Assembly: GCA_965218775.1 (NCBI GenBank)
Contig: CBDCLS010000006.1
Coordinates: 2,356,001 to 2,420,000 of the forward strand
DNA: 64,000 nucleotides
Reading direction: 5' to 3'
DNA from: CAUZIZ01 sp965218775
Lineage (GTDB): Bacteria; Acidobacteriota; UBA6911; RPQK01; JAJDTT01
Shown: positions 37,716 through 47,918 of the stretch, one piece after another
Layout of the letters: the number at the start of each line of letters is the position of its first letter
Position numbering within the stretch: position 1 is the stretch's first letter
Notes under the pieces: generated by a model
The model's database searches: none
Seen by the model: the letters and a program-made list of their open reading frames with translations, nothing else
Told to the model about the DNA's origin: nothing
Translations under genes and position numbers: made by a program

Positions 37716-39815
37716 CCTCGATTTCCACGGTACTGGAAAGGACTAACATTTTTTAAGGGTAGCCGTTGAGTCGGTTAGTCAAATCGAAGGACCAGAGTTT
37801 TGCCGCCAAACCAAGGCATGGGCGTGGGATCATCACCCAGGCCCGAGGCGACCAAGTAGGGGTTATGGGCGCGCTTATCGAGGTGGACGGTGACTTGCTG
37901 CTCTTGGATCTGGACCCGGGCCGAGACGTCGAGGAGATTTCGGAAGATCTTTTTGGCTTGAGCCCGCTGATATTCGCGACCAATCTTCTCGGCCATGAGT
38001 CGATATAGGGAGCTGGCCATGAGGGTGATCTGGAGGTCAAAATCCACTTTGAGTCCCACCATCGAAGAGAGCGCGTCCAGGTGAAAGAACTGGATGGCTT
38101 CGGAGATGCCATTTTCGATGAGCATGCGTTGGGCATAGCGGGTGATCAGAGTCGAGGGGGCGCGGCGCAGATGGTTGGTCAGTAGGACGGTCGGTTCTTC
38201 GTGACCGAGTTCCATGAGGGTGAGCTGGCGCAGGGGACCTTCGTAATGTTTCAGGACGATCCGCTGGTCCAGGACTTTGGGGGTGCGAAAGATCCGAGTC
38301 AGGGCGGGTAAGGTGATGCGGTGCCAGGCGGAGGCGGGGCGGCTCCAGATCTGGCCCAGCATTTTTTGGGAGCGGCGGCGCAGGGTGATAAAGCCAATGC
38401 CCTGTTGGTTGAGGCGGTTCAGATGAGCATAGGTGGTCAACTGGGAATCGAAGACGAGTTCGGCCGGAGGCTGACCGCTGTGTTGGTGCCAGAACTGGAC
38501 GAAGCGTTGCACCTCGTCGGCTCGATCGGCCCGGGGGACACCCGCATTGGCGTAGCATAAGACACGCTCGGTGGCGTCCCGAGCCAAAAAAACGAGGATG
38601 CCTTTTTGGCTGCGGCTGCGGGAAGAGACATAGTGTTTGTCCAAAGGTTCCTGCTGGCTATTGGCGGGGACGGTGTGAAAGTCCAGATCGAAGGAAGAGC
38701 CCCGGGGCAGGCCGGCGGCTTGGACCTGCTCAAACCAGGCTCCCATGAGGCGCAGGTTGGCGCGTCGGTCGACCCGGGAGCTGTAGGCGGCCAGGTAGGA
38801 GCGCTTGGGCACCACATTGAGACCGGCAAAAAGGGCGATGCCCTCGTCAAAGACCCGATCCATGACATGACTTTTTCTTTCGATGCCCAGCAGCTTCAGA
38901 GCCAGCAGGGTGCGCACGGCCTGCTCGGCGGGAATCATTTGGGAGCCGGGAAGGCGGGGGGGCTGCAGCACCGCCCCGAGATCGATCGATCGCATCAGCG
39001 GGACGAACAGAAACAGACCGCCGACCCGGGTGCGAAAGCTGCGCGGGGCCAGATTGATCTGCCGCACGTCGGCGATGGCTGCTGCTTCGGGCTTGAGGGT
39101 GGCGGGGCGTTGCTCATCCCGACGCCGGGGCAGTCGGGCGAAGCCCTCCTCTCGCAGCAGGATCGATAACGCATTGATGCTGATGGAATGGCCGGCGGCG
39201 GCCAACTCGCGTTGGATATCGTAGACCGAGAGGTTTCGCTTGCGCAGGGCGACGGCCCGTTCCCGCACCCGATCGCGGGCGGGCGCCGCTTGAGGCCCCC
39301 GGCGAATCGCCTGAAAGAAGCGGGCGCGCTTGCTGAGATCATGGCGAAACTGATGACAGAGGACGCGGAAGGCTCCTGGGGAATAGCCGAAGCGAGTGGC
39401 GACCTGCTGCGAGGGCAAGCCTTCGACGAAAAAGCAGCGCAAGGCCTCATACTGGCGCTGCAGAGGCGATTCGGGGGCCAGGAAGAATTGGGCCTCCGGA
39501 GCGGTCGGTCGGGTGTCATTAGTTAGTCCATTCCGATTACTGTATTCCAAACTATAACTATACTAGATATGAATGACAGAAAATGCTCAGCCTTTGATAG
39601 GGTTCTATTCTGCCTCATATCCAGACTTTTCTAGCATTCGCGTGGGGATCGTCCCTTGATCAGGTTTTAGGTATAGGATTACCTCTCTATCCAAATAGGT
39701 ACTTCTATTTACTAACGTAGGTGGAAACACAGCAGGCGCAAGTCGCGCCGATCAAGGATTCTGGCGGGGGGCTCGAAGCGGAAAGGCGTCATTTGTACTG
39801 CCGTGGAAATCGAGG
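37716..39815 (-). mobile_element. 2100-bp DDE insertion sequence, copy A
   Basis: Ends CCTCGATTTCCACGG inverted. Target duplication CTAG at 37712-37715 and 39816-39819. Carries one transposase gene on the minus strand, with long non-coding ends. Copy B at 41314-43413 has the same length and is inverted relative to it. Confidence 0.92.
37775..39550 (-). CDS. DDE transposase (IS4/IS1634-like), copy A
   Basis: 591 residues from a TTG start (no in-frame ATG near the beginning). An N-terminal helix-turn-helix-rich region (LPSQQVATRFGYSPGAFRVL, ISINALSILLREEGF) precedes a DDE core. Likely acidic residues lie in SSFDLDFHTVP, ELVFDSQLTTY and RMLIENGISEAIQFFHLDAL. The C-terminal part has the LMASSLYRLMAEKIG segment seen in IS4-superfamily enzymes. 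Precise family not certain. Copy B differs at one residue seen (A or V near residue 17). Intact and likely active. Confidence 0.85.
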   Translation of the reverse strand: MEYSNRNGLTNDTRPTAPEAQFFLAPESPLQRQYEALRCFFVEGLPSQQVATRFGYSPGAFRVLCHQFRHDLSKRARFFQAIRRGPQAAPARDRVRERAVALRKRNLSVYDIQRELAAAGHSISINALSILLREEGFARLPRRRDEQRPATLKPEAAAIADVRQINLAPRSFRTRVGGLFLFVPLMRSIDLGAVLQPPRLPGSQMIPAEQAVRTLLALKLLGIERKSHVMDRVFDEGIALFAGLNVVPKRSYLAAYSSRVDRRANLRLMGAWFEQVQAAGLPRGSSFDLDFHTVPANSQQEPLDKHYVSSRSRSQKGILVFLARDATERVLCYANAGVPRADRADEVQRFVQFWHQHSGQPPAELVFDSQLTTYAHLNRLNQQGIGFITLRRRSQKMLGQIWSRPASAWHRITLPALTRIFRTPKVLDQRIVLKHYEGPLRQLTLMELGHEEPTVLLTNHLRRAPSTLITRYAQRMLIENGISEAIQFFHLDALSSMVGLKVDFDLQITLMASSLYRLMAEKIGREYQRAQAKKIFRNLLDVSARVQIQEQQVTVHLDKRAHNPYLVASGLGDDPTPMPWFGGKTLVLRFD

Positions 39816-39964
39816 CTAGCGTGCTGTTGTGTGTCGACGATCGGGCGAGTGCCTTGGCTGTCGGGTCGGGGGAAAGTCCAAACGAGTCTACTCGAGTACC
39901 GGCGTGTTGCTCGAGGCGATGCGATGTACCACAATTGTCCCAACGAACCTTAGGAGTTGAGATT

Positions 39965-40528
39965 ATGACGTCGCCTTCGCACATGCTCTTCGCGTTGTTA
40001 CTCGGCACCGGTATTGCCATCGCGGGCACTGCCAGTGCTCAACTGGGCACGGTCGGTCATGGTGAAAGCGAGATGCCGGTCGTCCACGCCGTGGCGGTCT
40101 GGGACCCGGAGCACCCCCGCTTCCGCGTCTACCTGTTTCCTTACGAGCTCACGGCCGAAGAGATCGAGCTCTGTAGGAGCGATGACGTCTTTGATATCAG
40201 CAAAGGTCGGCTCGCGAAAGATCCGGAGAACGCGACGTACCACACGCACGCGGCGTACACGCTCAACTGGTTGGGGCCCGAGGGCGAGGGCGACACCGAC
40301 AAGGCCATCGTCAGAGTACGCGCGCAGAGCATCCTTCGTCGAAACGTCTCCTCCCAAGCGCTGGTCATGTTGGACTTTCCGCACGAGGGAGTCGAACAGA
40401 CGCTTGAGGGGAAGCTCGAGCCGGGCGCAGAGATCCACCTAAAAGCTAGGGGAGAGCAGGAGGTGACCGACTCCACCGTGAGCTGGGATCTGGATATTCG
40501 TGTCGAGATCTTGTCTTCCACGGAGTAA
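39965..40528 (+). CDS. Exported protein of unknown function upstream of ankyrin gene
   Basis: 187 residues from ATG 39965 (GGAG nine bases upstream). Signal peptide MLFALLLGTGIAIAGTASAQ. The mature protein has a beta-rich layout with WDPEHPRFRVYLFPYELTAEE, HTHAAYTLNWLGPEGEGDTD and KAIVRVRAQSILRR; no named domain. It precedes the ankyrin gene by about 80 bases on the same strand, and both are exported, so they may act together. Nothing like a catalytic motif is visible. Confidence 0.7.
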   Translation: MTSPSHMLFALLLGTGIAIAGTASAQLGTVGHGESEMPVVHAVAVWDPEHPRFRVYLFPYELTAEEIELCRSDDVFDISKGRLAKDPENATYHTHAAYTLNWLGPEGEGDTDKAIVRVRAQSILRRNVSSQALVMLDFPHEGVEQTLEGKLEPGAEIHLKARGEQEVTDSTVSWDLDIRVEILSSTE

Positions 40529-41313
40529 CGAGCGGAAGACGAGCTCGAGATCGATTTCCAGCCAGTTTCGAGCAGCCTACGGTCCCCGGTCTTCGACGAG
40601 GTGAATATGTTTACCCAACACTCTTGTTACCGAACGCGGCTTTCCACCCAGTCGTGGCCACTCGTCTTCGGCATCTTGGTGAGCGCGCTCCTTTTTTTGG
40701 AGTCCGATCGCGTGTGGGCGGGCGTGGACGAGCGAGGGGAGGAGCTGTACAAGGCGGTGAGCGAGGGCGACGTCAAGAAAGTCGCGAAGCTTCTCGAGAA
40801 GGGAGCGGACGTCGACTACGTGCAAGGAAAAGAGCAGTGGCGTACGCTTCACGTCGCCGCGCGGAAAGGCTATCGGGAGATCGTGCCTCTGCTGATCGAG
40901 GCTGGCGCCGATCTCGCGGCTCAGGAACACGACGGCTGGAGCGCGCTCCATCTGGCGGCGTATTCCGGTCACACCGAGATCGTCGAGGCACTTATGGAAG
41001 GCGGCGCTCCGGTGGACGCCACCACGGAGGATGGTTGGACAGCCGTGGACGTCGCGAACTCAGCGAAGCACACCGACATCGCAGCGCTCATCGCGGCCCA
41101 TGGAGGAAAGGGCCGAATGCTCGGACCCACGCTCTACAACAGGGCAGCCGCAGGGCGCCTCGACGAGGTCGGCCGCTTGTTGAGCCAAGGCGCTAGTGTC
41201 GATTATCGAGCTCCGGACGACAATACGCCGCTTCATGTAGCGGCTTTCGGCGGGCACCTGGATGTCGTCCACGCGTTACTTTCCGCGGGGGCTGGTACGG
41301 ATGCCGTGGCTAG

Positions 41314-43413
41314 CCTCGATTTCCACGGCAGTACAAATGACGCCTTTCCGCTTCGAGCCCCCCGCCAGAATCCTTGATCGGCGCGACTTGCGCCTGCTGT
41401 GTTTCCACCTACGTTAGTAAATAGAAGTACCTATTTGGATAGAGAGGTAATCCTATACCTAAAACCTGATCAAGGGACGATCCCCACGCGAATGCTAGAA
41501 AAGTCTGGATATGAGGCAGAATAGAACCCTATCAAAGGCTGAGCATTTTCTGTCATTCATATCTAGTATAGTTATAGTTTGGAATACAGTAATCGGAATG
41601 GACTAACTAATGACACCCGACCGACCGTTCCGGAGGCCCAATTCTTCCTGGCCCCCGAATCGCCTCTGCAGCGCCAGTATGAGGCCTTGCGCTGCTTTTT
41701 CGTCGAAGGCTTGCCCTCGCAGCAGGTCGCCACTCGCTTCGGCTATTCCCCAGGAGCCTTCCGCGTCCTCTGTCATCAGTTTCGCCATGATCTCAGCAAG
41801 CGCGCCCGCTTCTTTCAGGCGATTCGCCGGGGGCCTCAAGCGGCGCCCGCCCGCGATCGGGTGCGGGAACGGGCCGTCGCCCTGCGCAAGCGAAACCTCT
41901 CGGTCTACGATATCCAACGCGAGTTGGCCGCCGCCGGCCATTCCATCAGCATCAATGCGTTATCGATCCTGCTGCGAGAGGAGGGCTTCGCCCGACTGCC
42001 CCGGCGTCGGGATGAGCAACGCCCCGCCACCCTCAAGCCCGAAGCAGCAGCCATCGCCGACGTGCGGCAGATCAATCTGGCCCCGCGCAGCTTTCGCACC
42101 CGGGTCGGCGGTCTGTTTCTGTTCGTCCCGCTGATGCGATCGATCGATCTCGGGGCGGTGCTGCAGCCCCCCCGCCTTCCCGGCTCCCAAATGATTCCCG
42201 CCGAGCAGGCCGTGCGCACCCTGCTGGCTCTGAAGCTGCTGGGCATCGAAAGAAAAAGTCATGTCATGGATCGGGTCTTTGACGAGGGCATCGCCCTTTT
42301 TGCCGGTCTCAATGTGGTGCCCAAGCGCTCCTACCTGGCCGCCTACAGCTCCCGGGTCGACCGACGCGCCAACCTGCGCCTCATGGGAGCCTGGTTTGAG
42401 CAGGTCCAAGCCGCCGGCCTGCCCCGGGGCTCTTCCTTCGATCTGGACTTTCACACCGTCCCCGCCAATAGCCAGCAGGAACCTTTGGACAAACACTATG
42501 TCTCTTCCCGCAGCCGCAGCCAAAAAGGCATCCTCGTTTTTTTGGCTCGGGACGCCACCGAGCGTGTCTTATGCTACGCCAATGCGGGTGTCCCCCGGGC
42601 CGATCGAGCCGACGAGGTGCAACGCTTCGTCCAGTTCTGGCACCAACACAGCGGTCAGCCTCCGGCCGAACTCGTCTTCGATTCCCAGTTGACCACCTAT
42701 GCTCATCTGAACCGCCTCAACCAACAGGGCATTGGCTTTATCACCCTGCGCCGCCGCTCCCAAAAAATGCTGGGCCAGATCTGGAGCCGCCCCGCCTCCG
42801 CCTGGCACCGCATCACCTTACCCGCCCTGACTCGGATCTTTCGCACCCCCAAAGTCCTGGACCAGCGGATCGTCCTGAAACATTACGAAGGTCCCCTGCG
42901 CCAGCTCACCCTCATGGAACTCGGTCACGAAGAACCGACCGTCCTACTGACCAACCATCTGCGCCGCGCCCCCTCGACTCTGATCACCCGCTATGCCCAA
43001 CGCATGCTCATCGAAAATGGCATCTCCGAAGCCATCCAGTTCTTTCACCTGGACGCGCTCTCTTCGATGGTGGGACTCAAAGTGGATTTTGACCTCCAGA
43101 TCACCCTCATGGCCAGCTCCCTATATCGACTCATGGCCGAGAAGATTGGTCGCGAATATCAGCGGGCTCAAGCCAAAAAGATCTTCCGAAATCTCCTCGA
43201 CGTCTCGGCCCGGGTCCAGATCCAAGAGCAGCAAGTCACCGTCCACCTCGATAAGCGCGCCCATAACCCCTACTTGGTCGCCTCGGGCCTGGGTGATGAT
43301 CCCACGCCCATGCCTTGGTTTGGCGGCAAAACTCTGGTCCTTCGATTTGACTAACCGACTCAACGGCTACCCTTAAAAAATGTTAGTCCTTTCCAGTACC
43401 GTGGAAATCGAGG
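41314..43413 (+). mobile_element. 2100-bp DDE insertion sequence, copy B
   Basis: Same ends (CCTCGATTTCCACGG) and length as copy A. Target duplication CTAG at 41310-41313 and 43414-43417. Interrupts the ankyrin gene. Near-identity to copy A indicates recent movement. Confidence 0.93.
41579..43354 (+). CDS. DDE transposase (IS4/IS1634-like), copy B
   Basis: 591 residues, practically identical to copy A, including the TTG start and the acidic residues in FDLDFHT, VFDSQLT and IENGISEA. One substitution was noticed (TVPEAQ for TAPEAQ). Intact. Confidence 0.88.
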   Translation: MEYSNRNGLTNDTRPTVPEAQFFLAPESPLQRQYEALRCFFVEGLPSQQVATRFGYSPGAFRVLCHQFRHDLSKRARFFQAIRRGPQAAPARDRVRERAVALRKRNLSVYDIQRELAAAGHSISINALSILLREEGFARLPRRRDEQRPATLKPEAAAIADVRQINLAPRSFRTRVGGLFLFVPLMRSIDLGAVLQPPRLPGSQMIPAEQAVRTLLALKLLGIERKSHVMDRVFDEGIALFAGLNVVPKRSYLAAYSSRVDRRANLRLMGAWFEQVQAAGLPRGSSFDLDFHTVPANSQQEPLDKHYVSSRSRSQKGILVFLARDATERVLCYANAGVPRADRADEVQRFVQFWHQHSGQPPAELVFDSQLTTYAHLNRLNQQGIGFITLRRRSQKMLGQIWSRPASAWHRITLPALTRIFRTPKVLDQRIVLKHYEGPLRQLTLMELGHEEPTVLLTNHLRRAPSTLITRYAQRMLIENGISEAIQFFHLDALSSMVGLKVDFDLQITLMASSLYRLMAEKIGREYQRAQAKKIFRNLLDVSARVQIQEQQVTVHLDKRAHNPYLVASGLGDDPTPMPWFGGKTLVLRFD

Positions 43414-43910
43414 CTAGGCGACATACGCCGCTCACGCTGGCGGTCCAAGGGGGACATGCCGAGGTCGTCGCGGCTCTGGCCGACGCCGGCTCCGACGTGA
43501 ACATCGTGATCGTCGCCGGGCGCGACGTGACCCCGCTCAACATCGCCGCCGGTCGCGGCCACACCGCCACGGCAAGGGTTCTGATCGACAAAGGTGCCGA
43601 CCCGAAAGGCTCGAAAGACGCCACCTACCCTCCGTTGTTCGACGCGGTCACCAGCGGCAAACCGGACTTGGTGGCGTTGCTGCTGGAGAACGGGGCCGAC
43701 GTGAATCCCAAGGAGGACTGGGTCGAACGAACCGCGTTGCACGAGGCAGTGCACGCCGGCGACGCAGCCATGGTCCAGCTTCTCCTCGACCACGGTGCCC
43801 GGGTTCATGTCCTGAACTACAAGAAGCAGACCCCGCGCGACCTCGCCGTCGAAAAGGGCCATGACGAGATCGTCCGGCTACTCGAGAGCGCCGCAGCAAG
43901 CCAATGTTGA

Positions 43911-44892
43911 GACTCCGCAGATGAGCTAAGCCCCGTTCTGGGTTCAGTGAACATCTCGGAAGTAACTGCCCTGGCAGGGGGCTAGCGATGACCCCAGCGG
44001 TACCCCGAACATATGCTTTCAGAATTTGGGTTCGAGGTCCTTTTGAGAGGGAGTTTCCGCAGCCATTGAGGCGCAAGAAATTGCACCCGAGATCGTTCAA
44101 ATCGATAAAAGTTTTAGTTGGAAAGCGGCCCAACCAGGGACATGAAAAATTTTCTGAGGGCTGAATGTTGAAATATCTGTGGAAAAGCTGTGAGGCTAAT
44201 GCTGCAACCTATTGTGAGAATGATCGATATGCCACACCGCGTCTGAACGCACAAATGATGGGCGTTCTGAATTCGTGCTTTTTTCTCTTGTCAGCGTTTC
44301 AGAGAAGAGTAGACTTGCTTTTGTCCCAAGGGGTAGACGCAGCCGACGCCCCGAGGCGACACCGGGTGCTTGGCTGGTCCTGCCGAAGAGGTTTCGGCTT
44401 CGGAGGCAGCGATAAGGCAGGCACAAGGAGGCGGGTCTTGATGAACGCTTCGGCGGGCAGAAGGGCTCCCATAACGGAAAGTGGTCTTGGCAGCCTGAGT
44501 CTTCGGACCGGGCAGTCGGGGTTCACAATCCGGTCGCTTCGGGTATAGCGGCTCCCGGTTGGGCGGATTTCTGGACGAGGCGAAGCGTTCATTCGTGGAA
44601 CCTCGAAAGGAACCAGCCCAGGCGTGGAGGGATCTCCTCCAAGAGGAAGGGCGGCGCTTTTCGGAGAGTCGCTCGGTCTCGGAAGGGGAGGTCACTCGGG
44701 AAACTCAGAAACCGGCCCTCGGGTTGGAAGCGCGAGTTTCGCGGGTACGCTGGAAGCTGCGAATATCACTTGGGACGCTTTTTTTTGCTTGGTATCTCCT
44801 TCAATCCCACTTCTTAGTCCCACCCTACTTCTCAACCCACGGTTCGGTTTTCAGAATGGTGGGATCTATTGTGAGCGCGCCGGCCTGGTGGG
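43911..44892. other. Gene-poor gap of about 1 kb
   Basis: Two plus-strand frames are open (44165-44548 and 44559-44939). The second contains RWKLRISLGTLFFAWYLLQS and could be a small membrane protein, but it overlaps the end of the following minus-strand gene and has no family match that I recognise. No tRNA or structured RNA was identified. Confidence 0.35.
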
Positions 44893-47800
44893 TTAGGAAG
44901 TGCTTCGCCTTTTTGGTGATTGATCTGGCCGGAGAATAAGGCCCTTCTGAGTGCGTCCATCCATAACGACCGCGACAGGATCGTCCAGACGAAGGTGTCG
45001 AACGTACTTCTTCTCGCTCAACGCCGGTTGCTGGCTTAGCCAATCCCAGTCTATTTCTCCCTGGTTCGTCTTGGAGCCGACAGTGAAGTAGCCCACTCTG
45101 GAGGTAGTGATGTTTTGAAAGAAATGGGTCCCTTGGGATGGAGTGACCTCCAGATCCGGAAGCCCGCTCTCCACGATGACGCGTGCACCCCAGATGTCCT
45201 CCCACTTTACCGGGATTCCGAGCCAGCGGTCGGAGGAGCCCCACCGACCCATTCCGATTAACAGGTAAGGGGCATTGATCGAAGTCAGTTCCCGATTGTA
45301 GCGAGCCACCTCTCTTGCTGCCTCGGCGCTGTGCTCGCGGTCGAAGCGAGCAGGATCCAAGACGACCAGATCTCTGATATTTCTGATCAAACCATGTCCT
45401 AGGACCCGAGGGCTCTGGCAGATCACTTTGCCCTGTGCCGAGTCCTCAAGCCCGGCCAGGTCCGTTTCCAGGTCCATCTCCAGGTCGGCGACCATGGGTC
45501 GCATCTGAAGCAAGTAGAACTCCTTCGGTTGGCCAGCTGGGACTGAGAGATTACCGGCAAACTCGACCTCTACAGGTCCCCCCATGGCGCCCTGGGTCAA
45601 GTCCAGGAGACTGCTGAGGATATCGGCAAGCGGGAACGACCTGCCTTTGAGGATGGGTGCGAAGGTGACAAGACGGCTCCCAGGCCGCGAGATTCCGTCA
45701 TAGATAGCGTGGTTTTCGTGGGAGTAGGTAGAGCCAAGAAGGTTTAGAACCCCGTCCTTCTCAGCCGTGTCGATCCCGAATCGAGACAGCTCGAATTCTG
45801 TTTCCCGTGCAGCTTTGGCGTTCCCCGGCAGCTCCAGCGCCCAGAAGTCCTTCTGGGAATCCCTCAGGGTGCTTTCGACGGACGAAAACTGTACCAGATG
45901 GCGGGGATATCGGGGGCTGAAGCGGAGCGATTGTTCGCCTTCCACCACCGCCTTTCCCAAGCCCAGAGCTACCTCGGCGATACCTTCGCTGGCCTTCATG
46001 GGAGCTACGGGGTAGAAATTGAAGGATCTGGCTACTCCGGAAAAGTCTGGATAGAAGCGGTTCTGGTGGAGGTTTCCGACAAGCTGCTGAACAATGACCG
46101 CCATTCGTTCCTCTTCCAGCCGGTATGGGGTCGACTTGACGTACTGCTTGGCATTAGCGGAGAAGGTCGACGCGTACACTCTCTTGATGGCGGTGAGTAG
46201 CTGCTGCAGTCGGACGTCCTTCTCGGGATGGCTGTTGGGGATCATACAGGTGTTGTAGACACCAGCGAAGGACGTGTGCTGCGAGTCCTCGAGAAGGCTC
46301 GAAGATCGCACCGAAAGGGGGAAGTGGATGGATTCCAGAAAATCTTGGAGAGACCCGACAGCGTCCTCCGGCAGTTGGGCCTTGAGAAATTCTTCTCTGA
46401 TGTTCTGGCCCATGCTGAGAGCGAAGTCGCGGAGTTGATTCTGGTCCAGGAATTTCTCGAAGACTTCGGTAGCAAGGACGAGGGTAGGTGGGATTGAAAT
46501 CCGGACATCTTCGAATCTGTCCTGGAGTTCGTGGGCACCGATGAGGATGTTGCCAAAGCCGAGACCCCTTGCCTTACCTCCCAGAGATCCACTCCCGATT
46601 CGGGCGACGCTGCTGGCTTCGACGAAGGTCTCCCGATCGTACTCGACGACGATGCCCCGGTGTCGCTCCACTCTGAGCCCGTGAAGACATTCGATCAGAT
46701 AGTGACGAAGCTGATCGACCGTTCGATAGTCGGTAACCTTCTGCGGTCTCAACTTGTCAGCCAACCAGAACTCGGTCCGAGCCTTGAGCCAGTTGGAAAA
46801 ATGATTTCGCTCGCCGTGATGAAGCAAGCTTTCGTCCGGAACCGTCCGAATCTGCTCCTCCAGGCTCTTTAGATCGCTGGCTTGACCCACCTTGGTCCCG
46901 TCTGGAAGACGGAATATGAAATCGCCAAAGCTGAACTTGTGTTTCATGAAATCCTGCAGCTCCTTCAGCAAGAGCGGCGAGTCCTTCAAAAGAAAAGAGG
47001 CGCCAAGTCCCTCGGCCATCTCGCGGTTCTCGGGATCTCTGGACTGGAGCAAGATAGGAATGTCGGCGTGGGATTCCCCCACATTGCGAGCGAACTCGAA
47101 CCCAGCCTGAGGATCGGATTGACCCTTGCGAGGAAACTCGATATCTGAGATCACACCCAGAATGGTGTCGTGATGATTCTGGTAGTAGTCCCAGGCTTCT
47201 TCGTACCTGTTGCACAGCAAGATCTTGGGACGAGCCCGCATTCTCAAGAGCATGTGAGCAGGATTGACACCTTCGGAAATCAAACTCTGGGTGTGGCGCA
47301 CCAATTCGGTATAGATCAGCGGCAGGTAGGATGAATAGAAGCGGACGCTGTCCTCGATCAGAATGATTGACTGGACCCCCACTAGTTGGCTGTCCTGTGC
47401 GACGTTATTGCGATCTTCGATGTACTTGATGATGGCGAGAAGGATCCGGAAGTCCCCTTGCCAGACGAAGGCCTTCTCCACACCGTTCAGGTCATGTTGG
47501 CGGGTGAATGCAGCCAGCTGACGGCTGTCATAGGCCAGGGGAACGATCGGGACTTTGGGAGATTGTTTTCTTACTTTCTTGGCGAAGTCGAGGATAGATC
47601 GGTCGCGACCCCGGAGGGTAACGATGATCAAGTCGAAGCGCTTCAGGTTCTGACCCAGGCGCAGAGCTTCAGCCCCGTTCGACACCCGGGTTATGCCGGG
47701 TGTGCTTATCAGGTTCAGACCCAGGTATTGGTTCAGAAGCTCCTCGTGTAGACGCCCGTCTTCAGAAAGTATGAAGGAATCGTAGAGGCTGGCGACCAGC

Positions 47801-47895
47801 AGGACCTCGTTTACGCGGTTGCGCATGAGGTCTTGGAATCGCTGGAATCGATTCTCGTATCCAAGTTCGAACTTCGATCTGTCGAAAACGTGCAT
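44893..47895 (-). CDS. PEP synthase/PPDK-type nucleotide-binding protein with receiver-like N-terminus
   Basis: 1000 residues. The N-terminal about 350 residues look like one or two receiver-type alpha/beta domains (LIIVTLRGRDRSILDFAKKV, SIILIEDSVRFYSSYLPLIY, GVISDIEFPRKGQSDPQAG). The rest resembles the ATP-grasp PEP/pyruvate-binding domain: GSLGGKARGLGFGNIL (about 440), PLSVRSSSLLEDSQHTSFAG (about 535), LGLGKAVVEG and TQGAMGGPVEVEFAG. The phosphohistidine and PEP-binding domains of true PEP synthases are missing, so it probably is not a plain gluconeogenic enzyme. It lies 23 bases after gdhA on the same strand, suggesting an operon linking carbon and nitrogen metabolism. Related proteins exist in Bacteroidota; their role is not known to me. 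Confidence 0.8.
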   Translation of the reverse strand: MHVFDRSKFELGYENRFQRFQDLMRNRVNEVLLVASLYDSFILSEDGRLHEELLNQYLGLNLISTPGITRVSNGAEALRLGQNLKRFDLIIVTLRGRDRSILDFAKKVRKQSPKVPIVPLAYDSRQLAAFTRQHDLNGVEKAFVWQGDFRILLAIIKYIEDRNNVAQDSQLVGVQSIILIEDSVRFYSSYLPLIYTELVRHTQSLISEGVNPAHMLLRMRARPKILLCNRYEEAWDYYQNHHDTILGVISDIEFPRKGQSDPQAGFEFARNVGESHADIPILLQSRDPENREMAEGLGASFLLKDSPLLLKELQDFMKHKFSFGDFIFRLPDGTKVGQASDLKSLEEQIRTVPDESLLHHGERNHFSNWLKARTEFWLADKLRPQKVTDYRTVDQLRHYLIECLHGLRVERHRGIVVEYDRETFVEASSVARIGSGSLGGKARGLGFGNILIGAHELQDRFEDVRISIPPTLVLATEVFEKFLDQNQLRDFALSMGQNIREEFLKAQLPEDAVGSLQDFLESIHFPLSVRSSSLLEDSQHTSFAGVYNTCMIPNSHPEKDVRLQQLLTAIKRVYASTFSANAKQYVKSTPYRLEEERMAVIVQQLVGNLHQNRFYPDFSGVARSFNFYPVAPMKASEGIAEVALGLGKAVVEGEQSLRFSPRYPRHLVQFSSVESTLRDSQKDFWALELPGNAKAARETEFELSRFGIDTAEKDGVLNLLGSTYSHENHAIYDGISRPGSRLVTFAPILKGRSFPLADILSSLLDLTQGAMGGPVEVEFAGNLSVPAGQPKEFYLLQMRPMVADLEMDLETDLAGLEDSAQGKVICQSPRVLGHGLIRNIRDLVVLDPARFDREHSAEAAREVARYNRELTSINAPYLLIGMGRWGSSDRWLGIPVKWEDIWGARVIVESGLPDLEVTPSQGTHFFQNITTSRVGYFTVGSKTNQGEIDWDWLSQQPALSEKKYVRHLRLDDPVAVVMDGRTQKGLILRPDQSPKRRSTS

Positions 47896-47918
47896 GCCAG
47901 AGTTGAGAAATAGGGAGG

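Larger units (their letters stand above)
40607..43910 (+). pseudogene. Secreted ankyrin-repeat gene split by the 2.1-kb IS copy B
   Basis: ATG 40607 with GAGGTG nearby; signal peptide WPLVFGILVSALLFLESDRVWA. The 5' part (to 41313) has about five ankyrin repeats (VARKGYREIVPLLIEAGAD, LHLAAYSGHTEIVEALMEGG, LHVAAFGGHLDVVHALLSAG). The 3' part (43414-43910) has about four more (TPLTLAVQGGHAEVVAALAD, LNIAAGRGHTATARVLIDKG, ALHEAVHAGDAAMVQLLLDH). Deleting the IS and one CTAG gives an unbroken frame (GTDAVARRHTPLTLA) and a protein of about 400 residues. It would be an exported protein-interaction scaffold; ankyrin proteins in bacteria sometimes act on host partners, but that is inference. Inactivated by the insertion. 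Confidence 0.9.

Noticed and set aside
39818..39964. Frame reading VLLCVDDRASALAV, like the start of a receiver domain
   Set aside because: Similarity ends after about 14 residues and the frame then loses any receiver pattern; at most a tiny relic.
37716..43413. Composite transposon formed by the two 2.1-kb IS copies
   Set aside because: Each copy has its own CTAG duplication and copy B removal restores the ankyrin frame, which points to independent insertions.
44490..44540. GGTTCACAATCC resembling a tRNA T-loop
   Set aside because: No matching acceptor, D or anticodon stems around it.
44165..44939. Two plus-strand ORFs in the 1-kb gap
   Set aside because: No ribosome site or family pattern; the second overlaps the end of the PEP-synthase-like gene on the other strand.
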